Origin: JBHHUI01 sp965248775
GTDB taxonomy: Bacteria > Chloroflexota > Anaerolineae > Anaerolineales > JBHHUI01
Length of the DNA stretch: 64,000 nt
Direction: 5' to 3'
Assembly (NCBI GenBank): GCA_965248775.1
Contig: OZ252150.1
Span: forward strand, 2,604,001-2,668,000
Under the pieces are notes generated by a model. That model worked only from the letters and a program-made list of their open reading frames with translations. It had not been told where the DNA came from and ran no database searches. Below, piece by piece: positions 45,093-54,082 of the stretch. The translations under genes and the position numbers were made by a program. Every line of letters begins with the position of its first letter. The first letter of the stretch is position 1.

Positions 45093-46019
45093 TTAATCCG
45101 CGGGGGCTGCTCCGGCTACAGCATGCGCATTGCGACGGCGGCGACTCAAGACCAGAAAATTACCGGCCAATGTCAACGCCACACCACCGAGTGCAAAGCC
45201 GGACCAGCGGTAATCCTCGAAAAAAGTTGAGATGAGCAATGCGACCAATGGGAAGAGCATACTGACATAGGCTGCCCGGTCGGCTCCAATCCTTCCGACG
45301 AGTGTGAGATAACCGCCGAACGCGAACACTGATCCAAAAAGGGAGAGGAATATCAGCGAACCGATGTATCCCGTTGTCACTTCAAAGGTGAAATCCACGC
45401 CGGTAACAGTGGCCACCGTAAACATGAGCAGCGCGCCGTAACCCATTCCGAAGGCGTTTGTCTGGATAATTGGCAGGCCATGATTCTGGTTGCGGGCAGA
45501 GGCAATATTGCCCATCGAAGCGAAGAGCGTGCCCGCTACCCCCAGAACCGGCCCCAAGAGCTTGCTGTCGGACGGGTCGAAGCCTGAAAGCTCGGGCCAG
45601 AATACCAGTCCAATTCCGATCAGTCCGACCGTCGCACCGAGTACAACCCGCAGGCGGACAGGGGTGCCGAGGAAGAGCGCGCCGACGAAGATGTTCATAA
45701 ATACGAGAGTGGAAAACACAACAGCCACCAGACCACTCGTCAAATGTTCTTCCGCCAGATATACGAGCCAGTAATTCACTGAGAAGAGCAACATACCCTG
45801 CAACGCCATAAAGAGATGCTCACGACGTGAGAAACGAAGATTCCGTCCGGTGAGGCGACTGAACACGAGTAGCAAAACGGATGCGAGCAGAAATCGATAA
45901 GCAACTGAGAGCAGGGGGTCTACTTTTCCTAACTGGAATTTGATCCCGATCCAGGTCGATCCCCAGATCAAAACAGTGGATGTATAGAGAAATAAATTTT
46001 TCAACGTAGTGCGGGACAT
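45093..46019 (-). CDS. EamA/DMT-superfamily transporter
   Basis: 308 residues with about ten membrane helices in two EamA repeats: YTSTVLIWGSTWIGIKFQLG at the N-terminus, LVAVVFSTLVFMNIFVGALF, and the second repeat PVLGVAGTLFASMGNIASAR through RIGADRAAYVSMLFPLVALL. The family exports amino acids, nucleobases and other metabolites by proton antiport. The basic C-terminus (SRRRRNAHA) is cytoplasmic by the positive-inside rule. Its place between avtA and the thioredoxin/UGSC genes suggests a metabolite shared by that operon, which is speculative. Confidence 0.88.
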   Translation of the reverse strand: MSRTTLKNLFLYTSTVLIWGSTWIGIKFQLGKVDPLLSVAYRFLLASVLLLVFSRLTGRNLRFSRREHLFMALQGMLLFSVNYWLVYLAEEHLTSGLVAVVFSTLVFMNIFVGALFLGTPVRLRVVLGATVGLIGIGLVFWPELSGFDPSDSKLLGPVLGVAGTLFASMGNIASARNQNHGLPIIQTNAFGMGYGALLMFTVATVTGVDFTFEVTTGYIGSLIFLSLFGSVFAFGGYLTLVGRIGADRAAYVSMLFPLVALLISTFFEDYRWSGFALGGVALTLAGNFLVLSRRRRNAHAVAGAAPAD

Positions 46020-46095
46020 GAGTTTCCTTCCGGAGTTCGGAGTTTTTAAGGACTTATTATTAAGACTCCCGTCCGGTTGTTTTGTGATTTTGCCC

Positions 46096-47288
46096 TTAGT
46101 TCAATATTTCCCTGTATGCTTTGCGCGCTTCTTCTGCGATGATCTGCAGGCCGCCGCTGACGATCTCATCGTCCATGGCATATGAGACGCGCAGACATTC
46201 CTGCGTGTGTTGCCAGGGTTCGTTAATGCCGGGAAAGAAATAATGACCTGGCACAACCAATACGCCGCGCGCCTTTAATCGTTCATAAAATTCCTGGCTG
46301 CCAATTGGGATACCTTTGAACCACAACCAGAGGAAGAACGCTCCTTCCGGCTTGTGGATGTAGAAATCCAAATCCGCCAGTTCGTCCTGCAATTGGGAGA
46401 CAGCCTGGTCCGCTTTCTGCTGATAGTACGGTTTAATAACTTCGTTACTCAACCGGATGATTTCGCCCGTGTTCACCATATCGGTGACGAGTCCGCCACC
46501 GATGCCGTTCGGCGCCAGGCTGCCGGGAGGCCCAGCTTAGACAGGCTCATGCAGACAATCAGATCCTCATCCCAAACGGGAGCAGCGTCAGTAAATATGA
46601 TGCCAGGGAAGGGCGAACCATAGGCTGTATCGAGGATCAATGGAATATCAGACTCGCGCGCGAGTGCACGCAGTTTGGCTATCTCGTTATCCGTAATTAC
46701 GTTCCCAGTAGGGTTGGTCGGGCGTGAGAGGCAGATGGCTCCCACATCATCCGTAATCGTGAGGGCATCAAAATCGATACGGTATTTGAAGATATGGTCG
46801 CCAAGCAACTGCATCTCTGAGCGGGTGGCGATGAAGCAATCCTCCGAGAGACCTACATCGGCGTAGCCAATATATTCCGGGGCAAGTGGAAACAGGATTT
46901 TTTTGTGACTGCCGTCTGAGAATGTCCCTGCGAATAGGTTGAATAAAAAGAAGAAAGCCGTCTGGCTACCGTTTGTGAGCGCGACGTTTTCCGGCCCGAC
47001 ACTCCACCCGCATTCACGGTTGAGCAGGTTTGCCAACGCGCTGACGAAACGCCCCTCGCCCTGGGGGGCAGGATAGTCGCCCACCATATGCTCGAAGCGG
47101 CTGTCGCTGTCAAGCGAACGCAAAACTGCATCCCGAAATTGATCCTGCAGGGCAGGTATATGCGCCGGATTGCCACCCCCCAGCATGTATTTCACATCGC
47201 CTCCGGATGCTGCTTCACCGAGGTCGTCCATCAGCTGCAGAATGCCGGACATGCGTGTAAACTTTTCGCCGAAGGCAGAGAGGTTCAT
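46096..47288 (-). pseudogene. avtA: valine-pyruvate aminotransferase, one frameshift
   Basis: Fold type I PLP aminotransferase exchanging valine and pyruvate. ATG 47288 begins MNLSAFGEKFTRMSGILQLM; the ORF extends upstream but without family sequence. Visible are YMLGGGNPAHIPALQDQFR, the substrate/PLP Asn region LSRPTNPTGNVI, the Asp/Tyr pair LILDTAYGSPFPG and the Schiff-base Lys in SLSKLGLP. At about 46525 one base is missing from CTCCCGGCAGC; the family sequence LPGSLAPNGIGGGLVTDMVN continues in another frame to the stop at 46096. The reconstituted length, about 397 residues, is normal. The defect sits in a short G run and may be a sequencing error; if real the enzyme is inactive. Confidence 0.87.
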
Positions 47289-47389
47289 TGAACACCGCTC
47301 ACAAATCGAAAGATGCACCGCGCAATTGCAGGATTACGCGGCGCTCGGTACTATTATAACGAATCGAAGCAGAATAAGGTGTTTGCATA

Positions 47390-48898
47390 ATGGTGGCACG
47401 CGGATTTCGCAGCCCACTGCGGCTGCTCTGGCTGATCCCGGACAAGGTCGTGGTTACAGTCATACGTGAAGCCTTGGTAGGTTTTGAAGGCTTTTCCATG
47501 GGGCAGCGCGTTCTCATAATCTTCGGCTATCTCGGAGTATTTGCGATGCTTGGATTGACGCTCGCGACGGAAGTTCTAAACGAGCGCTTGGTGCGCATTA
47601 CGTTCGAAATCGGAAACGACACAAAAGAGATCCCGCTCTTCGTTATGATCTTCAGCCTGATTGGGTTGACCACTGGCTGGGCGTTTATTCTCACCGGTGG
47701 CACCGATAGCCGCCGTCGTATATTTATCCCCATCGCACTTATCTTTATCGTTCAATTTCTTCTTTTTATGCCGATCAATGCAGGAGGGGCATTTCTACTC
47801 GCCTATGGCTTTGGGCTGCTAATAGCGGTCGTTATCCTGTTTGTTTATCTTGCGACACGCGGTGAGGCTTTCTGGGACCGCTGGCCGTTGCTGGAATTTA
47901 TGCTCTGGCTGGGCGTGCTTGGCTTCATGATGACGATGTTCTGGTTCGCCGAAAACCAGGAACAACGCGCGTATGCGATGGATGCCAACTTCAGTCTGTT
48001 GTTACTGCTCACAGTGATCTTCTGGGCATTGGCCGGGTTAGCGGTAATTGATCTGTCGGTGCGTGTTGCAGAGATCGTCATCGTTGTGTTGCGTAAAGTG
48101 TTCCCCGAAGAGTTCCTGCGTGTCCTTACAGCCGCACTCATCATTGCGCGCCCAATCCTGACAATAATTGCATTCTTCATCTTCGGTGTCGTGCTCGATG
48201 TTCCCAGTGACTCGATCCCCGCGGGTGCGATCCTGTTCGATATGCTTTTTATCATCCCACTTGTGCTTGTGATGATCCTGACGGTTGTGCTACGCAAGTG
48301 GAATACACGCAATGCACTCACCATCATGGGTTTGAGTTTTGCTACCCCTGTCATGTCATTGGGGATTGCGCTATCGCTGTTCGGAGGCGGGCGCGACGTC
48401 AGCGATCCACTTGAAATGGCGCTGGCTCAGACTGGGATTTTGCCCGACGTGATCGTATTCGTGGGCATCATGGCGCTGAGCGTGCTCTCGGTCGGAGCCT
48501 CGTTTTCACAAAGTGACGGAAAATATATCCCGCGTAGCGGCCGCCTGATGTTGGGGCTTGGCTTTGCGCTATTGGTGACAACAATCACCTATTATGGTGT
48601 AAACGTGCGCGAGATTGCGGCTCCAGGAGAAGGGAAAGTTCCACTCGAGGAGTTCGTGGATATCATATTCATGCTCAGCGCGGTATTTCTAGGCACGCCT
48701 TACCTGGCGTGGATCGTCTGGCGGCGACGCGAAGCACTTATCGGCGCGGATGCTGACTTTGTCGATCAGCAACCCATTTTCGGTGGTTTGCGGCGGGTAA
48801 CCGGACCGGTGTGGATGCTCGGTGCTGTGCTGGCTGTAATCGTGCCTTCCTGCTGCCTCTGCCTGCTTACTTTGGTGTTAGCGGGTGCAAATACTTAG
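47390..48898 (+). CDS. polytopic membrane protein of unknown function
   Basis: 502 residues with roughly 12-13 predicted membrane helices, for example VLIIFGYLGVFAMLGLTLAT, IFIPIALIFIVQFLLFMPIN, FGLLIAVVILFVYLAT, LLLLLTVIFWALAGLAVIDL and the C-terminal WMLGAVLAVIVPSCCLCLLT. There is no recognisable transporter, kinase or enzyme motif. It is divergent from avtA with about 100 bp between them and convergent with an SDR gene. I do not recognise the family. Confidence 0.75.
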   Translation: MVARGFRSPLRLLWLIPDKVVVTVIREALVGFEGFSMGQRVLIIFGYLGVFAMLGLTLATEVLNERLVRITFEIGNDTKEIPLFVMIFSLIGLTTGWAFILTGGTDSRRRIFIPIALIFIVQFLLFMPINAGGAFLLAYGFGLLIAVVILFVYLATRGEAFWDRWPLLEFMLWLGVLGFMMTMFWFAENQEQRAYAMDANFSLLLLLTVIFWALAGLAVIDLSVRVAEIVIVVLRKVFPEEFLRVLTAALIIARPILTIIAFFIFGVVLDVPSDSIPAGAILFDMLFIIPLVLVMILTVVLRKWNTRNALTIMGLSFATPVMSLGIALSLFGGGRDVSDPLEMALAQTGILPDVIVFVGIMALSVLSVGASFSQSDGKYIPRSGRLMLGLGFALLVTTITYYGVNVREIAAPGEGKVPLEEFVDIIFMLSAVFLGTPYLAWIVWRRREALIGADADFVDQQPIFGGLRRVTGPVWMLGAVLAVIVPSCCLCLLTLVLAGANT

Positions 48899-48909
48899 CA
48901 GCTGAAATA

Positions 48910-49764
48910 TTATCCATCGGGATCAATCCCAGTCAGGTTGGCACTAACGTTCCACAATCGCCGCGCGAGAGCTCCATCCTGCGCCAGTTCTGAAGCATTC
49001 GTCTCGCGTTCGTCAACAAAATAACGTCCGCTGATCCCTTCTACGTCCGGCGAGGTTGCCAAATAAATCGAGGTGCGCGCGCCGCGTCGCCAGTCGGCGA
49101 CATTCCTCTGCTTTGAGCGCGACTGACCGGTGTAATCGGCCATGATATTGGTTGCGATCACTCCGGGATGTAAGGCATTGGTAGTCACTCCACTCCCGGC
49201 CAAGCGCCGACCCAGCTCCATAGAAAAAAGTACGTTTGCCAATTTGGACTGGTTATATGCGCGACCCCGTTTGTAGCTGCGTTCTAATTGCAGGTCGTCA
49301 AATTCCAGCCGCGCGCTATGATGCAGATCGGAAGAAACAGTGACTATGCGGGCCGGTGCACTCGTTCGTAGCAAGTCAAGGAGTAAATATGTAAGCAGGA
49401 ACGGCGCTAGGTGGTTCACGGCAAACTGCATCTCCAGCCCTTCCACTGTGACCTCGCGCTGCGCCGGAACGACGGCCGCGTTGTTGATCAGACAATGCAA
49501 GCGGTCGAATTGCATTGTGATTTCCTGCGCCAGCTTGCGGATGTCTGCCTGGGATGCCAGGTCCGAGATCTGCAAATGGACAGAGTCATTCCCCGATTGG
49601 TGGGCGATCTCGGCCCGGGCGGATTCGCCGCGTTCCGGATTGCGGCAAACCATGATCACGGTCGCCCCCAGTTCTACCTGACCGAGTGCAGTGCCGTAGC
49701 CGATACCAGTATTCGCGCCTGTTACAAGAAAAGTTTTCTCTTTTAAATCCATACCAGTCGACAC
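48910..49764 (-). CDS. short-chain dehydrogenase (retinol-dehydrogenase-like)
   Basis: 284 residues if begun at the GTG that shares a base with the upstream stop; ATG 49752 is an equally plausible start. SDR signatures are TFLVTGANTGIGYGTALGQV, LHCLINNAAVVPAQREVT, Ser in IVTVSSDLHHSARLEF and the catalytic pair in YNQSKLANVLFSMELGRRLA. The set resembles the WWOX/retinol-dehydrogenase-like group. It is directly downstream of a dienelactone-hydrolase-like gene in one leftward transcript. Substrate unknown. Confidence 0.88.
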   Translation of the reverse strand: MSTGMDLKEKTFLVTGANTGIGYGTALGQVELGATVIMVCRNPERGESARAEIAHQSGNDSVHLQISDLASQADIRKLAQEITMQFDRLHCLINNAAVVPAQREVTVEGLEMQFAVNHLAPFLLTYLLLDLLRTSAPARIVTVSSDLHHSARLEFDDLQLERSYKRGRAYNQSKLANVLFSMELGRRLAGSGVTTNALHPGVIATNIMADYTGQSRSKQRNVADWRRGARTSIYLATSPDVEGISGRYFVDERETNASELAQDGALARRLWNVSANLTGIDPDG

Positions 49765-50579
49765 TAGCCAGACTTGAGATTGGCCTCAAGAAATTGCAGC
49801 GTCTCTTGCCAGGCCTCCATGCCCGGGCCGGGCTCATTGTAGTTTTCATGCGAAACAAAGGCATGCCCAACACCCGAGTAGATCGTAATCTGGTTTGGGA
49901 TGTTGAGGCTGTTAAGCGTGGCTTCGAATTCGATCACATCTTCGGTAAAGATGATTTGATCTTCCTCGGCGAAGATGCCAAGTACGGGCTGCCCATCGGT
50001 CAGCGGGCGTAGTAAATCAGGATCGGTGACGACTGCCCCGTAATACATGATAGTCTGCGCCAGGTTCTCGGATGAGCGCAGCCCAAGTTGCAGTGATTCT
50101 CCGCCGCCCCAACAGAATCCCATAGTGGCGAGGCGCTCCAAGTCTACGCCTTCTTGCTCGCGCAGGTAGATCAAGGCTGCGTCTAGATCACTGCGCACTT
50201 GCTCTTCCGTTTGCGTTATTCTCAGCCAAAGAGCGCGGGTGAACAATCCTGTCACTTCACCACGATACGCGTCCGGTGCAAAGACGATATAGCCCTGTTG
50301 TGCAAGTGCTTCAGCGAGCACCGGGATGCCTTCGTTCAGGCCCCACCATTCGTGGATCAGAAGTACGCCCGGATGCGGACCCGGCCCCTCTGGGCGGGCG
50401 AAATAGCCTAACAGGGAGTTGCCATCTGCATCGGTGTATTCCACATTCGTGAATTCGCTGGTCTCATTCCCGAAGCCGGCATCGAAAATCACCGAGCCAA
50501 TGAGTAGCAGAAAGATCAGCCCAACCAGACCGAGAATTCCGAGTCCGATTCGCCTTGCCCAGAGAATAGTTTTTTTCAT
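49764..50579 (-). CDS. dienelactone-hydrolase-family alpha/beta hydrolase, membrane-anchored
   Basis: 271 residues. A hydrophobic N-terminal helix (LGILGLVGLIFLLLIGSVIF) should anchor or export it. The DLH fold follows: HPGVLLIHEWWGLNEGIP, the Cys nucleophile in LATMGFCWGGGESLQLG, Asp in GIFAEEDQIIFTED and His in YSGVGHAFVSHEN, so the Cys-Asp-His triad is complete. The family hydrolyses lactones or esters. The gene originally lay 15 bp after the end of the UbiA gene, now separated by an insertion sequence, and the SDR follows with a shared base, so the three were an operon. Confidence 0.9.
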   Translation of the reverse strand: MKKTILWARRIGLGILGLVGLIFLLLIGSVIFDAGFGNETSEFTNVEYTDADGNSLLGYFARPEGPGPHPGVLLIHEWWGLNEGIPVLAEALAQQGYIVFAPDAYRGEVTGLFTRALWLRITQTEEQVRSDLDAALIYLREQEGVDLERLATMGFCWGGGESLQLGLRSSENLAQTIMYYGAVVTDPDLLRPLTDGQPVLGIFAEEDQIIFTEDVIEFEATLNSLNIPNQITIYSGVGHAFVSHENYNEPGPGMEAWQETLQFLEANLKSG

Positions 50580-50594
50580 GGTTGCAACCTTTTG

Positions 50595-50648
50595 TTAAAC
50601 GAAGAGCGAAAGCACTCTTGGAACAACAATGTTTAGGAACAATCCTAG
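50595..50648 (-). pseudogene. orphaned 3' end of the UbiA gene
   Basis: On the minus strand the codons after the CTAG duplicate read GLFLNIVVPRVLSLFV before TAA 50595-50597, a hydrophobic end in frame with the UbiA reading frame at 52238 (…GEFFV-L). The sequence was cut off when the IS1182 element landed. It now has no upstream coding part of its own. Confidence 0.75.
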
Positions 50649-52234
50649 CAGTTTGTCGGAGAGACAAGTACTTTTACAACATGAATAGCCCTACAGGGCA
50701 AAATGAGCAGTTGATTGCGACAAAACAAGCGTAAAACAGTGTGCATTTCATGGAGGGCAAACCACCTTCTCGCAGCGAGTAGCAGGCGCGCCAAAGCAGC
50801 CCCGGCTAAAGCAAACCCTTTGCTTGGTAGAGGGTGTGCATGCGTTTGAGGTTGAACGCTAGGCAGACCAGACACCATTCCCCGGCTGCTGCCGGCAGGC
50901 CGCGCAGAGAAAACTGGCGGAAGCCCAGGACTTCCTTGATGATACCAATGACGGGTTCCACTGTGCATTTGCGTAAACGGTAGCTGGCTTTGCCGATTTC
51001 GGTTTGTAGTTTGTAAGCCATCTTGACTTTCGGACTGGCATCTTCCGGTGGCGGAGCAGGCATTTGTTCAAAGAAGGTACGCCAGCTTTTGTGGTGAGGT
51101 TCGCGACCGGTAGCAATGTAAGGATCAATGCCAAGCTTCTCAAGTGCTGCGATGTTCGCTTTGCTGAAATATCCATAATCCAAAGCGGCAGCCTTTGGTT
51201 TGCCTACTTTTGGAGAGATGGCATCCAGGGTTGGCTCAGCTTCTTTTTTGTCATTCGGATGGTTCGAAAGTGAAGGCGCCACAATCAAGAGGCTCTCCTG
51301 CTCCACAGCAACTTGAACGTTGTAATGCTGGTCGAAGCCATTATTGGTGCTGTTTTTCATGATGCGAGAGTCCGGATCAGTGAAGTTGTACTGATCTTTG
51401 TCCCGTGGTCCCGGCTGCGGTGGTTTCGGTTTGCGACCTCGGGGTTTATGCCCAGTTTTGCGAGACTTTTCTTCCCGCTCACGCTGTTTGGCTTCGTATT
51501 CAGCCCTCTCGGCTTCATATCGTTCCTGCGCACGGGCTTCTAAGACGGCTTTGGCTTCTGCCAGATTTGCCAAACGTTTCTTGCGAATGGCAATTTCGTC
51601 TTCAATGACGAGCCCTTCCGGCAACTGGAGATCACCCTGATCAGCTTGCTCACCGAGTTCGAAGAGTTTGTTCACTTCCTGGCGCAGTTGGGTCTCTAGT
51701 TTTATCAGACGCTTGTAACTGACCGCTTTGCTCTTGGATGCATCAGCATGCACCTTGCTACCATCCAGACTGATATTACCCAACTTCAGCACCTCAGCAA
51801 CTTGGGCCAGGAGCAAGATCTGCACAAATAACTCTTGGATCGCAGCCAGAAAGGTTTTGCGAAAGTTGGCAATTGTGTCGTGGTCAGGATGCAGCCCACT
51901 GGCAATATAGCGGAATGGGATACTCTCATAGGTGGCTTTCTCAATCTTACGAGAACTGAACACCCCGTTGGCATAACCATAGAAGAGCAATCCCAACAGG
52001 ATCTCTGGCGCAATAGGTTGACCACCCGTCGGTGCATATTGTGCATAGATCATACCCAAATCCAACTGGGCGATAACATCCACCACAAATCGTGCCAAAT
52101 GATTGGATGGCAGGGCTTCTTCCAGACTGATTGTCTGTTTGAGCATCACTTCGTAATTGGGTTTCTTGAATTTTCTAGCCATGCCCGTAGATTATCACCG
52201 ATTTCGCTATCTCAGGTTGCTCTCCGACAAACTG
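50649..52234 (-). mobile_element. IS1182-family element, copy 2 (complete)
   Basis: 1586 bp with terminal repeats CAGTTTGTCGGAGAG (50649) and its complement ending at 52234. Both sides are bordered by CTAG (50645-50648 and 52235-52238), a 4-bp palindromic target duplication. It carries one intact transposase gene. Copy 1 occupies 1-751 in opposite orientation with nearly identical sequence, showing recent activity. The insertion sits in the last codons of the UbiA prenyltransferase gene. Confidence 0.93.
50806..52182 (-). CDS. IS1182-family DDE transposase
   Basis: 458 residues, intact. The N-terminal DUF772 domain reads LPSNHLARFVVDVIAQLDLG and GLLFYGYANGVFSSRKIEKA; ISLDGSKVHADASKSKAVSY carries the first catalytic Asp. 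A charged coiled-coil segment (RYEAERAEYEAKQREREEKS) and a Pro/Lys-rich linker separate this from the C-terminal DDE part (NGFDQHYNVQVAVEQESLLI, AALDYGYFSKANIAALEKLG, TVEPVIGIIKEVLGF with the Glu). The start ATG follows the left terminal repeat by about 50 bp. Length is standard for the family. Confidence 0.92.
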   Translation of the reverse strand: MARKFKKPNYEVMLKQTISLEEALPSNHLARFVVDVIAQLDLGMIYAQYAPTGGQPIAPEILLGLLFYGYANGVFSSRKIEKATYESIPFRYIASGLHPDHDTIANFRKTFLAAIQELFVQILLLAQVAEVLKLGNISLDGSKVHADASKSKAVSYKRLIKLETQLRQEVNKLFELGEQADQGDLQLPEGLVIEDEIAIRKKRLANLAEAKAVLEARAQERYEAERAEYEAKQREREEKSRKTGHKPRGRKPKPPQPGPRDKDQYNFTDPDSRIMKNSTNNGFDQHYNVQVAVEQESLLIVAPSLSNHPNDKKEAEPTLDAISPKVGKPKAAALDYGYFSKANIAALEKLGIDPYIATGREPHHKSWRTFFEQMPAPPPEDASPKVKMAYKLQTEIGKASYRLRKCTVEPVIGIIKEVLGFRQFSLRGLPAAAGEWCLVCLAFNLKRMHTLYQAKGLL

Positions 52235-53216
52235 CTAGAACAAAGAATTCGCCTGCCTGGCGATTGAAATACATTGCCCAGCCTACGTACCAGAGCGGCC
52301 AGATCGTCCACTCTTTCGGCGGCTCGGAAGGCTTTGGCTCCGAATAGACTTTCCAGGTGGTTCGCAACCGGGGCAGTGCCAGAAAGGTGAGCAACACCCA
52401 CGGGCCGGTAATCCTCAGCGCCACCAGTGCGACGACTAGAATGTAAAACGAAACAAAACCCACTTTGTTCAATATGAGGGAAGACCGTTCGCCAATAACA
52501 ACCGGCAGAGAACGTACTTTGAGAGGTTTGTCTACCTCGCGTTTGTCCACATGTTTCCCGACGAGTACCGAAGCAACGATCAGGCCATAGGGCAGCGTAG
52601 CGAGCCAGAGGACGGGCGTGAGTTCGCCGCCAACCGCGAATACAGTGCCGCCTATCATGAGCGGCCCCCATACGATTAGAGCGGTCAATTCGCCCAGGCC
52701 AATACGTTTGAGCGTACCAGTATAGGCGAGGCTAAGTGCCAATCCGCCAAGAGCAAATGCTAGCACCAGTGGTCCGCGCACGATTGTTAGATAAACCATG
52801 ATCGCAGCGTCAATCAGATTGAGAACGAGAACCGCTTTGAGCAAACCGTTTAGTGTTGTCAGACCGCCGAGAATGGGATGCCGGCTGTATTGCGCGCGAG
52901 GATAGTCTTCTGTGTCTACACCACTGCGGACATCCGTCCAGTCGTTGATCAGGTTGTTTGCAGCGTGGGCTATTACGAGTCCCGCTACGGCTAAGAATGC
53001 CAGCCAGACATTGAATACACCGTTTTCAGCAGCCAGAAGTACACCAATAAGGCCGGAAGTGAATGTCATCGTGAAGACACAGGCGCGCGATATGACCAGC
53101 CAACGACTAACGGCATCGGCATGTTCGATATCTGGTACATTGCAGCCATTGATAGCCATATACCAACGTCGGAGCAATGGGATGGGATGCGCTGCGACTT
53201 CGGTTGTTGTGGACAT
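52212..53216 (-). CDS. UbiA-family prenyltransferase (MenA/UbiA-like), 3' end replaced by IS1182
   Basis: Integral membrane enzyme attaching polyprenyl chains to aromatic acceptors in quinone or related lipid synthesis. ATG 53216 is preferred; the frame extends to 53273. The first Asp-rich motif is NNLINDWTDVRSGVDTEDYP, the second VGKHVDKREVDKPLKVRS, and there are about eight helices. The C-terminus reads MYFNRQAGEFFVL and is then altered by the element to AVCRRAT before TGA, replacing an original LGLFLNIVVPRVLSLFV tail found beyond the IS. Only the last helix end is lost, so activity may survive. It headed an operon with the dienelactone-hydrolase-like and SDR genes. Confidence 0.87.
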   Translation of the reverse strand: MSTTTEVAAHPIPLLRRWYMAINGCNVPDIEHADAVSRWLVISRACVFTMTFTSGLIGVLLAAENGVFNVWLAFLAVAGLVIAHAANNLINDWTDVRSGVDTEDYPRAQYSRHPILGGLTTLNGLLKAVLVLNLIDAAIMVYLTIVRGPLVLAFALGGLALSLAYTGTLKRIGLGELTALIVWGPLMIGGTVFAVGGELTPVLWLATLPYGLIVASVLVGKHVDKREVDKPLKVRSLPVVIGERSSLILNKVGFVSFYILVVALVALRITGPWVLLTFLALPRLRTTWKVYSEPKPSEPPKEWTIWPLWYVGWAMYFNRQAGEFFVLAVCRRAT

Positions 53217-53328
53217 GTAAAGCCCCGAATGAATGGGTTGAACTCGGTTTCGGTTGATTTTACCCCGAAACAATCGTCACCTTCTTGTCTTCTGTGCTCA
53301 TCCGTGTAACCGTGGTAAAAATCTCTGC

Positions 53329-54075
53329 ATGGAACTCAAGCCCTCTCGGCGCTCACGCCTGCCCTATGTCATCATCACGATCATAATCGTCGCCCTGGCA
53401 ATACTCGGCGGACTGGCGTATTTCCGTCCAACTGTCGTGGAGACGGCTGACCGTATCCGCCAATTGCGCGCCTGGTTTGGCAACCCGGCGGCGCATCCAG
53501 AGTGGCAGGTTCAGGTTGGAGAACGTTGTGGCGCTGCTCTCATGCTCATGCCCACTTCAGGCTATATCGGGTTTGGATGGGGTGACAACTTCCGACCCGG
53601 ACACGCGCACTCCGGATTTGACATCTTTAGCCCGGATGGAGAATTAAACAAAACACCGGTTTTGGCGGCCTACGAAGGTTACCTGACGCGCGAATCTGAT
53701 TGGCGCAGCGCGGTTATCATTCGCCACCCGGATTTTCCGACCCCCAGGATTCCCGGATTGGTCTTTGGGGAGCAGATCTGGACGTATTACACGCACATGG
53801 CCTCCACTGATGGCGAGACATCATTCATTTCGGAGGAGTTTCCAGCGGGGACGTTCGAAATTTTTATCGAAGAGGGCACCTTACTCGGATATCAGGGCAA
53901 CTGGTCGGGGAATCCAGCGTCTCCAACGGGATTGCATTTACACTTCTCAGTCGTAAAGTCCACCCTCAGCGGCGGATATCGCAACGAAACAGATATTGAA
54001 AATACTTACGACCCGACGCCATTTCTCGGGGTGCAGCCGAACGAAGATGGTGTGTCGGTTTGTCCGTCCACCTGA
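53329..54075 (+). CDS. M23-family metallopeptidase-like membrane protein
   Basis: 248 residues from ATG 53329; the frame extends upstream without family sequence. One N-terminal helix (YVIITIIIVALAILGGLAYF) anchors it with the rest outside. The LytM/M23 zinc site appears as HSGFDIFSPDGELN (HxxxD) and PTGLHLHFSVVKS (HxH), and TPVLAAYEGYL is the usual strand between them. The family cuts peptidoglycan cross-links, although some members are inactive regulators. It stands alone, convergent with the tricorn gene 7 bp away and divergent from the UbiA gene. Confidence 0.85.
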   Translation: MELKPSRRSRLPYVIITIIIVALAILGGLAYFRPTVVETADRIRQLRAWFGNPAAHPEWQVQVGERCGAALMLMPTSGYIGFGWGDNFRPGHAHSGFDIFSPDGELNKTPVLAAYEGYLTRESDWRSAVIIRHPDFPTPRIPGLVFGEQIWTYYTHMASTDGETSFISEEFPAGTFEIFIEEGTLLGYQGNWSGNPASPTGLHLHFSVVKSTLSGGYRNETDIENTYDPTPFLGVQPNEDGVSVCPST

Positions 54076-54082
54076 GCGCAAG

